This document shows positions 36,301 to 46,900 of a stretch of DNA of 64,000 nucleotides, in pieces; within the stretch, counting starts at the first letter, position 1; the number at the start of each line of letters is the position of its first letter. Position numbers and translations under genes: made by a program. The DNA comes from an uncultured bacterium. GTDB lineage: Bacteria > Bacteroidota > Bacteroidia > Bacteroidales > Bacteroidaceae. The DNA lies in assembly GCA_905215575.1 (NCBI GenBank), contig CAJMQV010000004.1, positions 4,873 through 68,872 of the forward strand, given 5' to 3'. The notes beneath the pieces were generated by a model. The model was not told where the DNA came from and did not search any database. It saw nothing but the letters and a program-made list of their open reading frames with translations.

Positions 36301-37368
36301 ATGAAAATCTACAGTTTAATACTGACACTGCTATGCCTGTGGCAACCACAGGCCTATGCACAGGATACAGATGATCTGGATTTGTCAGCCTTAATAGAAC
36401 CGGCTGACACTTCCCGGTTTGTACAGGACAGCCAATATTTTAACTGGTGCAGTTCCATCATCCGGGACAAACAGGGAACCTACCACCTGTTCTACTCCAG
36501 ATGGCCCAAGAAATATGGCTTTTTTGCCTGGCTCACCCACTCGGAAATAGCGCACGCCACCGCCCGGCATCCGGACGGTCCTTATCAGGGAGCAAAAACA
36601 GTCCTGCAAGCCCGCAAAGGACACTGGGATCAGATTACCGCGCATAATGTACGGGTGAACCGATTCAACGACCGTTACTACCTTTACTACATCTCCACCA
36701 ACAGCGATACCGTAGAGCTGAACGAGGAGAAACTTCAGGAAATCGCACGCACGGGATATTCACATCCCTATTGGAATCTGTTGCGCTCAAACCAGCGTAC
36801 CGGTGTAGCCGAGGCATCTTCCCTATCCGGTCCCTGGAAACGAAAAGAGAAACCCATGATAGAGCCTCACGGTCCCATTTATACCGTGACAGTAAACCCT
36901 TCGGTGTGTCAAGGCAAGGATCAGAAATACAATCTGATTATCAAGGGCGACAACCAGCCATCGGGCAAACGTCATCTGATTCAGGCTGTGGGCACAAGCG
37001 ACAGTCCTACCGGCCCGTTTGTATTGGAAGACAAGCCGGCCTTTGCCGACATTCCTACAGAGGATGTGTGCAGTTGGTATGACAAAGAACGCGAACGCTT
37101 CTATGCGCTGTTTCATGCGCACGGCGGTAATTTTATCGGACTGATTACTTCTACGGACGGTATCCACTGGGAAAAGGCACAGCATTATGTCGTGTGCAAA
37201 AAGGAAATTCCTCTGACGGACGGCACCATTATGAAAGTGGACCGGATGGAACGCCCGTTCATGTATCTGGAAAACGGTAAACCGGCAATGCTTTCTTTCG
37301 GTGTGAAAAAAGGAAATAATGCGTTCATCGTTTTCTTTAACTTGAAAAAACAACCAAATAATCATTAA
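36301..37368 (+). CDS. GH43/GH117-like beta-propeller glycosidase-type protein
   Basis: A 355-residue exported protein (signal peptide ending near AYAQD) consisting of one five-bladed beta-propeller. Key phrases are NWCSSIIRDKQGTYHLFYSRW, THSEIAHATARHPDGPY, WDQITAHNVRV, YTVTVNPSVC and EDVCSWYD. The same order of phrases is found in the C-terminal half of the fusion protein at 21020, so the locus has two members of this family. Clan-F-type propellers (GH43, GH62, GH117) use acidic residues in the central pocket. The sugar cannot be named. It lies 35 bp after the GH123-like gene and 1 bp before a sulfatase gene, a pairing that suggests it acts after or before desulfation. Confidence 0.75.
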   Translation: MKIYSLILTLLCLWQPQAYAQDTDDLDLSALIEPADTSRFVQDSQYFNWCSSIIRDKQGTYHLFYSRWPKKYGFFAWLTHSEIAHATARHPDGPYQGAKTVLQARKGHWDQITAHNVRVNRFNDRYYLYYISTNSDTVELNEEKLQEIARTGYSHPYWNLLRSNQRTGVAEASSLSGPWKRKEKPMIEPHGPIYTVTVNPSVCQGKDQKYNLIIKGDNQPSGKRHLIQAVGTSDSPTGPFVLEDKPAFADIPTEDVCSWYDKERERFYALFHAHGGNFIGLITSTDGIHWEKAQHYVVCKKEIPLTDGTIMKVDRMERPFMYLENGKPAMLSFGVKKGNNAFIVFFNLKKQPNNH

Positions 37369-37369
37369 T

Positions 37370-38851
37370 ATGAAAACAAAAACATTATTCAGTCTGGCCG
37401 CACTGATGCCGGCCGCACTATTTGGGCAGAGCCAACAGGAACGCCCGAATATCGTTATTATTGAAGCCGACGATCTGGGATTCGGCGATTTGAGTTGCTA
37501 CGGAGCAACCGCTATCAAAACTCCGGGAATGGACCGTCTGGCCGAGGAAGGATTGCGGTTTACAGACGCTTTCTGCACAGCTGCCACTTCTACTCCGAGC
37601 CGATATTCCCTGCTGACCGGAAAATATCCATGGAGCAACAAAGATGCCAAAATCCTGCCGGGAAACGCAGCGCTCATTATCAACACGCAACAAATCACAC
37701 TGCCTAAGGTTCTGAAACAGGCGGGATATGCCACCGGAGCCGTTGGTAAATGGCATCTGGGACTGGGTGACGGCGGTGTGGACTGGAACGACCGGATCTA
37801 TCCGGGAGCCCGTGAAGTGGGATATGAATATTCTTTTATTCAGGCAGCTACAAACGACCGGGTGCCATGCATCTTTATTGAAAACGGTAAAGGAGTGAAT
37901 CTGGATCCTAAAGATCCGATCTACGTGAGCTACAAACGGAATTTCCCGGGAGAACCTACCGGAAAAGATAATCCCGAACTGCTGCGGATGCATCCTAGCG
38001 TAGGCCATGCCGGCTCTATCGTAAACGGAGTGCCGAGAATCGGTTTCCAGACGGGAGGCAAGAAAGCACAGTGGAGAGATGAGGATATGGCCGAGCTGTT
38101 CCTCAATAAGGCAAAGGACTTTTTGAAAGAACACAAAGACAAACCCTTCTTCCTGTACTATGGACTTCATCAGCCCCATGTTCCCCGGGTTCCCAACGAG
38201 CGTTTTGTAGGAAAAAGTGGTATGGGCCCGCGTGGTGACGTGATTCTCGAAGCCGATTGGTGCGTATCTGAATTTCTGAAAGAAATGGACCGGTTGGGAC
38301 TGACGGAAAATACTCTGGTGATACTGACCAGTGACAACGGACCGGTTCTGGACGACGGTTACAAGGATCAGGCCGAAGAACTTATAGGCAGTCACAAGCC
38401 TGCTGGACCATACCGGGGATGGAAAACAACGCGCTTTATGGGCGGTACCTGCATCCCGTTCATCGTGCGATGGCCTAAAGTCGTCAAACCAGGTGTTTCG
38501 GACAAGCTGGTGTGCCAAATGGATCTGTTGGCTTCGCTGGCGGCACTGACCGGACAAAGTTACTCCGACCGCACCGACAGCCAGAACACACTGCCTGTCT
38601 TTCTAGGACAAGCGGGAAACGGACGTCAGGAACTGGTCATTGAAGGCATGTTCGATTATGCCTTCCGTCAGGGCGATTGGGTCATGTTGCCTCCTTATCC
38701 GGGAAAGAATAAAGAATATGAACTGTATAACATTAAAGAAGATCCAATGCAACAGAACAATCTGGCAGACAAGGAAAGAAAAAGACTGCGCCAGATGATG
38801 ATGCGCTTTGAGCAGCTGAAGCGAGAAACACAGAAGATTACCGATTTTTAA
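37370..38851 (+). CDS. Secreted Ser-type sulfatase (S1 family, arylsulfatase-A-like)
   Basis: A 493-residue exported sulfatase, last in the operon. The formylglycine precursor is S74 in S74-T-P-S-R78, followed by YSLLTGKYPW. EADDLGFGDLSCYG supplies two metal Asp residues, GKWHLG the conserved Lys/His block, and LTSDNGP the Asp-Asn pair. The signal peptide ends near LFGQSQ. It is not close to the sulfatases at 10475/21020, so it probably removes a sulfate at a different position. A galactose-3-sulfatase-like group (S1_20) is possible but unproven. Maturation needs an anSME encoded elsewhere. Confidence 0.9.
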   Translation: MKTKTLFSLAALMPAALFGQSQQERPNIVIIEADDLGFGDLSCYGATAIKTPGMDRLAEEGLRFTDAFCTAATSTPSRYSLLTGKYPWSNKDAKILPGNAALIINTQQITLPKVLKQAGYATGAVGKWHLGLGDGGVDWNDRIYPGAREVGYEYSFIQAATNDRVPCIFIENGKGVNLDPKDPIYVSYKRNFPGEPTGKDNPELLRMHPSVGHAGSIVNGVPRIGFQTGGKKAQWRDEDMAELFLNKAKDFLKEHKDKPFFLYYGLHQPHVPRVPNERFVGKSGMGPRGDVILEADWCVSEFLKEMDRLGLTENTLVILTSDNGPVLDDGYKDQAEELIGSHKPAGPYRGWKTTRFMGGTCIPFIVRWPKVVKPGVSDKLVCQMDLLASLAALTGQSYSDRTDSQNTLPVFLGQAGNGRQELVIEGMFDYAFRQGDWVMLPPYPGKNKEYELYNIKEDPMQQNNLADKERKRLRQMMMRFEQLKRETQKITDF

Positions 38852-38874
38852 AATGATTCCGATAAAATCACAAA

Positions 38875-38972
38875 ATCCTCTCGATCATCTGAAAAAATCA
38901 TCAGGATGTTTTTCCGAAGCATCACAACAAAAAAAGGGTCAGCCTTGCATCAATGCAGGGCTGACCCTTTTT
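38875..38972. terminator. Tandem terminators between convergent units
   Basis: The strong element is at 38931-38972: GGGTCAGCC and GGCTGACCC pair around a short loop, with five A before and five T after, so it works in both directions and ends both the plus-strand operon and the minus-strand NPCBM gene. A weaker hairpin (ATCCT...AGGAT followed by TTTTT) lies just upstream at about 38875-38912 on the plus strand. Confidence 0.85.
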
Positions 38973-38990
38973 CTTATTCAGCAAAGCGGG

Positions 38991-40943
38991 TTATTCAATC
39001 ACCAGTTTCTTATATTCTTGTGCATTTCCATACTGGATGAGCACTTGATATTCTCCTTTCTTCCAATCCTGAATGTCAATCAGGAAAGGAGATTCATAGC
39101 GCACCGCCTTGACCAGACGCTCCTTCTTGTCGAAAATCAGCACCTTGGCTATTTCTGAGGTTGGCAGAGTGATGCGGATGCCCGAACGGTTCGGATTGAA
39201 TGTAATTCGGCTTTGCTCCAGCTCATACTGATAATTCATGGCCAGATCATTACGCGTCTTAGGCTCGAATTTCACATCAAACTTCAAAATGTTACCCTTG
39301 ATTCCATCAGCCGGCTTGATGTAAACCGGTACCTCACTTCCAGGCTCCACTTCATAAAAGTTCATGTTTACTCCGAGCATTCCGTTCTGCTCCTTGTTTA
39401 AATCCAGCGTAACATTGTCGAAGGTAAAGGTCACAGTCACCGGATCATTATTCGGATTATCGTCAGAGCGGGACACACCCATGATATAACCCTTATTGGC
39501 CAATACAGCAGGCTTGCTCAAGCGAGTCCACGCTGTCTTGTCTGGACTCTCGGCACGCTTCTTCGTGTTGTATTCCAACACATAAAAAGCCTTGTTTCCT
39601 GTATTGTAGGCGTAGCCCAGTTCCTCCAGATTGGTGATCTTACTCAAATCGGCATTGCTGGGGAAAGAAATAAAGTTCCACTCACCCGGCACAAAAGTGT
39701 ACTGAAGAACCAGTTTGCCAACACTGGCACTTCCATTCTCCACACTAAGCTGACCAACCGATTCCTTATCACCCTTCACAATGATCTCACTGATTTCCTC
39801 GTTCTCATGAAGCACATAGACTTCTTTACTGTCTACCACCTTCTTTCCTGATACAGTAAAACGACAACGGTATACATCACTGGGCTTAAACTGTTCGTTA
39901 CCGGGTTGGAAAGCCTCTACCTCAATATAATCATCCAGAGGTATCCGTGTAACGTCCAAGACAGAACCGTTCAGACTGGCGTATTCTGTTCCGTGTACCA
40001 AGCGATACTGTATCGGTAATCCGGAGCTGGCTTTAGCCGTCAGCGTGTACTTAAACGGCCGGTTTTCATCCAGATTCATTTCTGTCATCCAGTCAATAGT
40101 CTGTGACTGACCATCCGATTCCTTCAGATATACCCGAGGAAGAGCGAATACCATAATATCTCCATCATTATTATCATGCACATCTCCAGACATCTTGATC
40201 TGGGTGGCTCCCGTTATCGCAGCCTCAAAAGTACGGGTATAAGGTGGAGGAGCTGTCGAGGAAAAGAACCCTGGCGCATACATCAAATTCTCTTCTTTCA
40301 CTTCACCATTTACCGTAAAGGTAAAATATACATCTCCATTTTCAGACCAGGTTTCCGTATCGAATGTAGCCACTCCGTATTCGGTACGTAACAGGTCATA
40401 AGGAGAATCTTCCGCAAACGAAAACTCAAAATGTCCATTTGCACAGTTCACCAAGGCTTTATAGTAAGTGGTACGGTTAAAAGGCAATCCCCACGCAGGA
40501 TCATATCCATAACATATATCTACCAATGGTTCTCTTTTCGGATAATCCGTTGTAGCTGTGGTCCATTTCACATCAGATCCCAACCAGTCGAACCAGCGAC
40601 CGGTTGTTTCTTCGTATTTATTGCTGTAAAACTCTGTACCGTCCGACAAGCCTAAAACAATCTGATAGGAATAATGATTCTCTGTTTCGTTCTTGGGTAT
40701 GTTGACAAAGAAATAGTTACCGTTCTGAAAACCGGTAGTTTCTTTCGTTGTCTTTTCACCTTTGGCCATATCAAAGAGTATCAAGGAAATGCTTTGCACC
40801 TGTACTCCTGTCTCCATTTCAAAGCAAGCCACTTTGCCATCCGGAGAATTTACAGCCCCGATTAATTGGGGGTCACGGGCCACCATGTGCCCGGACCATC
40901 CCAAAAACAAAAGTATCAAATATATATATGTTCTTATTTTCAT
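38991..40943 (-). CDS. Secreted NPCBM-like protein with T9SS-like C-terminus, copy 1
   Basis: A 650-residue exported protein, paralogous to the one at 48106. An N-terminal beta-domain is followed by a divergent NPCBM-like region (about 125-275, ending VFALPRVYL), an MBG-like domain (about 280-360, KASSGLPIQYRLVHG... VEAFQPGNEQF) and a domain with VPGEWNFISFPSN and NKGYIMGVSR. The last 70 or so residues (VLIFDKKERLVKAVRY...GEYQVLIQYGN) look like a T9SS type-A sorting domain. NPCBM domains bind carbohydrate in some glycosidases. Its ATG overlaps the stop of the giant gene at 40940 (ATGA), so the two are translationally coupled and probably act together. Confidence 0.75.
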   Translation of the reverse strand: MKIRTYIYLILLFLGWSGHMVARDPQLIGAVNSPDGKVACFEMETGVQVQSISLILFDMAKGEKTTKETTGFQNGNYFFVNIPKNETENHYSYQIVLGLSDGTEFYSNKYEETTGRWFDWLGSDVKWTTATTDYPKREPLVDICYGYDPAWGLPFNRTTYYKALVNCANGHFEFSFAEDSPYDLLRTEYGVATFDTETWSENGDVYFTFTVNGEVKEENLMYAPGFFSSTAPPPYTRTFEAAITGATQIKMSGDVHDNNDGDIMVFALPRVYLKESDGQSQTIDWMTEMNLDENRPFKYTLTAKASSGLPIQYRLVHGTEYASLNGSVLDVTRIPLDDYIEVEAFQPGNEQFKPSDVYRCRFTVSGKKVVDSKEVYVLHENEEISEIIVKGDKESVGQLSVENGSASVGKLVLQYTFVPGEWNFISFPSNADLSKITNLEELGYAYNTGNKAFYVLEYNTKKRAESPDKTAWTRLSKPAVLANKGYIMGVSRSDDNPNNDPVTVTFTFDNVTLDLNKEQNGMLGVNMNFYEVEPGSEVPVYIKPADGIKGNILKFDVKFEPKTRNDLAMNYQYELEQSRITFNPNRSGIRITLPTSEIAKVLIFDKKERLVKAVRYESPFLIDIQDWKKGEYQVLIQYGNAQEYKKLVIE

Positions 40944-43900
40944 TTTACTACGATCTTATGTGAATACTCAGTTTGTGCTGAACGAACATAAAGCACATAG
41001 CTTCCTGACTTCAGACGTACAGAAAGACTCTCTTGTGTGGTTGGCAAATACATGATGCGACGGCCAGCCACATCGAAGACTTCGACAACGCTCTTGCCCT
41101 TCAGACCGCCAATGGTACACATACCGTTCTCCCCGACCTGAATGTTCTGCTTCTGCTCTTCCGGAGCTTCGATTCTGGTTTCCTCGTCACCCACAGACAG
41201 GATCAGGGCGAAGCGTGTGTTGGCCTCAGCCACGGCATCTACCTGGAAACGGTAGTTGCGACCGCTCTGCAGGTCATGACGCACCTTCAGTTTCTTGTCA
41301 TACAACTGTACCTTGTCCGTAAATACCAAACCTTCCTGCTGGGATAACGCTAACTCAAAGTTTCCCGTATGAGTCAGCTTCAGATACACCGGTATCTCAA
41401 TCTGTTGACTACCCACCACATTGACTGACAAATTCTTACCGGATGCCTGTGTGGCGATTTCATTAGCCTGACCATTCAGGCCGCCCCACATCTTCACGGC
41501 ATCCTCACCAAACTGGTAGGCATCATCCGCATCACGCATCACACGCACCAGAGTACAGTCATACTCTTTCTTCTCCTCAGAAAGCAATGACAAACGGATT
41601 CCCTTAGCGTCATTAATACGATAATGGCTGAACACCCGGCGATTGATATCCGGATTCTTAGCCTCTGGTGTAATGGTAATGGACGCTCCTGCCTGTTTGG
41701 TCTGAATAAAGAACGGCTGCAAAGACTTGAGCTGCTGCGTCGGGTCGTAGTTCTCAATCATATCCCAAACACGATAGGTATCGGTCTCAGGCTCGTACTG
41801 GTACATGTACTTCAGCACATAAGACTCATCAATCACGACATTTTGCGGTTTCGTCAGATTCAAGTTATGCAGATAAGGATTACCTACCAGATTCCATCCC
41901 TCGTCTTCCGGATTGGCAGACGGATAATATTCCAAATGATCCTTCATCGTCACCGCATAGTTGGCCATCAGATCTCCAACCTGTGTATTCGTATTTACTT
42001 TCAGTTTTGAATCTGAATCGAACTCCGTAACAAACGGAACACCTTCCTTCAGAACACCTTGCAGCAAATCTACCTGCACATGGAACTGTCGATGCACAGT
42101 ATCTACCACTATCTGAGACTCATTTTCTATCTTCTGCTGGTTCTCCAACAAGGAAAGCTGAATAATAGGTTCCAAAGCAACTTTGAAACTGAGCGTTGTA
42201 TTCTCTGATACTCCCGCCAGACGCAAGGTTACCGGATTCTCGGCAAACGGATCCAAAGCAGAACGGTCGATGGTAACAAGTATCTCATCCGTCGGCTTGT
42301 TTTTGATATCCAGCGTGTCGTTAAGCTTCACATAATTCTGCTCTACCGCAGTAAGAAGTACCTGAGCATTATCATTGCTAGAAATGACATCTGTCTTAAT
42401 CTTAAACTGCTCCTCTCCCTCTGTCAAAATCACAAGATCACCTTCCTTGATTTCCTTGGCTCCCGTACGATCATAAGCAGACAGAGCAACCTTCACCGGC
42501 TTATCCTGCACCTGAGTATTTGTCATCAGCATGAAATCCACAGATCCATTGATGATATTACCCGGAATCTCGAAGACCGCTTTTCCTGCTTCTACAGATG
42601 TTGCTTCGATATAACTGCTATACTCAGTCTGTCGTCCCATCGGACGCAAAGCCAGCGTGATGCGGTCACCGGCCGCAATCTGCTCCGGAGAATTCACAAT
42701 CAGGCGCACTGTTTCGGAAGCCGTAAAGCCCGGCAACTTGGCAAAAGTCAGGGCATAGTGACGGTTCACCAATGGGAATAATTCCGGATGTTCGGCACTG
42801 GTACTGTTATAGGCCGAGCCATTAAAGAACGCGAATACGCAACGCGTTTTCTTATTACTTGGCTGCTCCAGGAAGAAAGTCTGACCGCTTTCCGTATCTG
42901 CTGTTTCCTGAACCAACTCACGGGTCGGATTATACAGACCTCCCATATTCTGTTCCTGACGGACTGTACCCAAATTTGTCATCGGCAAACCGCTTACACG
43001 ATCAACAACCTGTCCGGAAGCTGACAGCGAATCCATATCCACATAAGCCAACAGGCTTTCTGCATTCATCTTCGGAGCATGGTACATATACTGGCGAATC
43101 TCATCGGCCGACAAGGTACGTCCCCAGATAGACACCTGATCAAAAGCACCGTTGAAACGACGGTCGTTGCGGGAGTCTACTCCCAGCATCAGCATGGATT
43201 CAATCTGAGCCGAAGCTGGTACGAGTTTATTGTGATATTCCATTCCGTTAAGATAGATGCGCACTCCATCCGGAGCAACAGTCATGGCTACATGCACCCA
43301 ACGTCCCACATCGGCAGTAGTAAGGGTGAAGCTTGACTTCCATCCATAATATCCGTCATTCCAGTGGAATCCTAGATTTCCTCCAGACAAATGCAAACCG
43401 CAAACCTTGGAACCGCTTGAACGGGTAAAGATCAATGGATTCACCCCTGACAACAGATTGGCATTATCAATACGCATCCATCCCATAAAAGTCATCTGGT
43501 TCGTACCGTTCAATTTCTGAGGAAGAGAAGCATTCTCAAAAATCATACCGCCGCTGGTTATCGTCGAAGCATCACCCACACTCTCCGGCATAACCTTATT
43601 GATAACCTTCACAGAAACCGGAATCATACGGCCATCCTGTCCAATCAGACGGTCGCTGACTTCGATGGCATCTCCGACACGACGCATATCTACAGAAACA
43701 GTTCCTTCGGCTACATCATTCTGGAAATTGAAATCATCATTGATAATCAAGTATCCTTTCTCCGATGTTATCTTATAGGTTCCGGTCGGTTCTGGCAAAC
43801 CGGCAATGGCCTCTGCTCTAAGTTTGAACTGAGTTTCAGTCTTGTCATAAACAACCAAAGTGTTATCCCAGCTGGCATCTCCAACGGCAACTTCAACAGC

Positions 43901-46900
43901 GGCCTTGTTCTTCAAGATAATCATCTGACGTCCCTGTATCGTAGACATTGAAATTCCACGGGCTACAAACTGCCCGGTAGAAGCATCCTTTTCCAGGACT
44001 GCCAACTTATTCCAGGCCACAGAATCTGCATAAAAATCAGAAACATACAACGTATAACGCTGTGACTCGTCCAAAGCCTGCGGAAAATACAGATCAGCCT
44101 GAATACCTTCCTTCACCGTGCCAAAAGAACGGAGCTGGTAAACATCCGAAGCGACTTCATAATATCTTGAATCCACACCGGCATATTGCGTGCTGCCCTG
44201 CAAGTCATATTCGTATGCAGCCAATGTGCCCAACTGATCGTACTGATCCATGTGAAGCTTTAACAGCTGCTTGCTGCCGCTGGCAAAAGTTACATCTGAC
44301 GCAGCCTCCTTCAGGTCAGACCAACGGGCAGCGACTCCTACCGGCATAGCGACATAACTGGTTACCGCACGGGTGCGCACGCGCATCCCCTGACGAGAGA
44401 AGAGTTCCTGCTCGGCATCCAGCTTTCCGGCATTGAAATCCTGATAATAGAGCAAATCATCCTCATGTCCCGGATCGTGTGAATACATAATCCGACGCAC
44501 CTCATCAAGACCATAAGCCGATTTCCATATTCTCAGTTCGTCCACTGCAGCCTTAATGGTCCGACGTTCATAACCATCGGCAAACAAAGACAGATACAAG
44601 GAAGAGTTCAGAGTATGCTTCGGCAAGATACGGGCCTGCTGGGCTGTTGTATTGCCATTCAAATACAGAACCACATTACCATCGCGATCCTGACTCAATG
44701 CCACATGGTTCCATTTGTTTTTCTGGAACGAACCAATGACCAGATTGCTCTGCTGCGTAAATCCTTGTTCATAACTTGGCTGGTTAACCATATTAGCCGG
44801 AGCATAACGGAACTTTAACTGTCCGTTCTCCAGAAGAATGGCCCAACCTCTTGTGTCACGCTCAATATCTACCGGACGGTTAGCCAGAATGACACCGTCG
44901 CTTTCTGCCTTTATCCAGAAGTCAATCGTAAAGTTATTATAGAAATAATCTACATATCCCAAATCTACACGACCGCTTCCATCCGAATAGAGAGCTTTGC
45001 CGGCCTTCAGAGCATAAACCGGAGCGGCCACGTCCTTCTGGCGTGAAGCATCCGGAACGACGAACTCAGCAGAAGTAGTGCTTACATCAGGTGACTCACG
45101 CAAAGTCAGTTTCAGCTGCACTCTGTCTCCCGGATTCAAACGGGCAGTCAAATACTGATAAGGAACATGCTGCTCTACTCCATTAACCGTCCAGGTATAC
45201 TCATAATACATCGGAATGGTCCATTTCGTATCAATTCCGATGGTCTTACGTCCGTCTACATCAGAGATTTCTTTCAAGGCAAAGCCATCTGCAAAAAAAC
45301 GATCTGAAGGATGCTCCAGATCAGCCACCCAGATACCTCTTCCGTAATCATGTATCACCATTTCCTGAGTGGTATAATTGATCAGTGCGCTTCCGTACTC
45401 CAACGGATTATAACCATCCATCCATAAACGCCAGCTATTGCTGCCTTTTTCCAGCAAGTAAATACCCGCACTTCCGCAGTAATACAGATCACCCGATCCT
45501 TCGTGGAAGAGCAAGCCCTTACAGCTAATTGATGAAGGCAATCCTGTGCTGATTTCTTCAACAGTATGAGTTTCAGCATTAATTTTGAATACCTTTCCAT
45601 TATTCTGACCCAAATAAACGATATTCACGTCATTGGGATCTGTTGCGATCTTACAGTTGGCATATTTTGCATTAACCAGACCACTGCTTACATTGACTTT
45701 TACCGTCTGGAAAGTGTTTCCATTATCCGTAGAACGAACAACTGTATTATTTTTGTTATAGACATAAATCACAGAAGTACCATCCTTACCACGGCTCAAC
45801 GCAAAGTCGTTGGCTCCAGCACCAGCACCAGTATCATCTGCTGTATTGGCTGAGATGTTGATTGGAGTACGGCCAAAGTCCTCAATACGATAAAAAGAGC
45901 CACCGTCCTGATTGTGCATCAGATACCAGTTGCCGGTACATACATCGGCTTTGGTATAGCCTGCACGCCATGAACCGAAATCAATACCATCCAGACCACC
46001 GCCACCACTACCAGAGAAGTAGCATGTACCGCCATATGGGTTAATAAAAGCTTCGGTTCCTTCGTAACCTCTCCAGTTCTCCCAACGGCCATATTTATAA
46101 GTCTGCACGTCCACGTCCTGAGTATTACCCAACATCACCTGATCGCCAAACTCATTGACCTTAATAGAATAATGCAACTGATTACCCATCGGACCATTGA
46201 TATTGGTCCACTGATGACCATTGATATTTTCGTCAATCATCAATACTCCAGAATCTGATCCACGGAATACGCGACCACTCGGATGAGATACGATACAATG
46301 ATTATCGGCATTATGACGCGAACTGGTCGTAACATAATAATTCCCATTCGTATATTTAGCCTTCAAACGGTTACCCCAGGCATATTCCCAGAAGTTTTTT
46401 CCACCGTCCGTACTGATTGCCGAACTCATGGAACAACCATAAAGGCGCTGCGGATTCTTGAAGTTTACTCCAAAGCCTCCAAGCCATCCCCATGGAGACT
46501 CGTTACCGAAAGCCAGACCGGAACCGATCTTAGCCAAAGGTTCCTGCAAAGTGATCCAGGTTTTTCCGCCATCCATTGTCTTATAAACAGCCGAATAAAC
46601 GCCATAACTCACATTACGGGAAGCAGTGGCAAACCACATGGTATCCGGATGAGCCGGATCAATTTCCAAAAATCCCTGAGTGGTTGCCTTGAATGGGAAC
46701 TCAGAAACAGCCTTTGCCCGAAGAGTCGTACCGTCCTGATCGTACACGTCGAACACCATCTTCTTAATGTTATATCCTCCATTCTCGTTCTTGGTAACAC
46801 CATCATCGAAATAATAAATGCTTCGTGAAGTGGGGATATATACCATATCCCGATTCTGAGGATTAAAGGCAAAATTCTGGAAGAAAGCTCCCTTCGAACC

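Noticed and set aside
37418..38557. 379-residue open frame on the minus strand
   Set aside because: Antisense to the intact sulfatase at 37370, with no signal peptide or domain.
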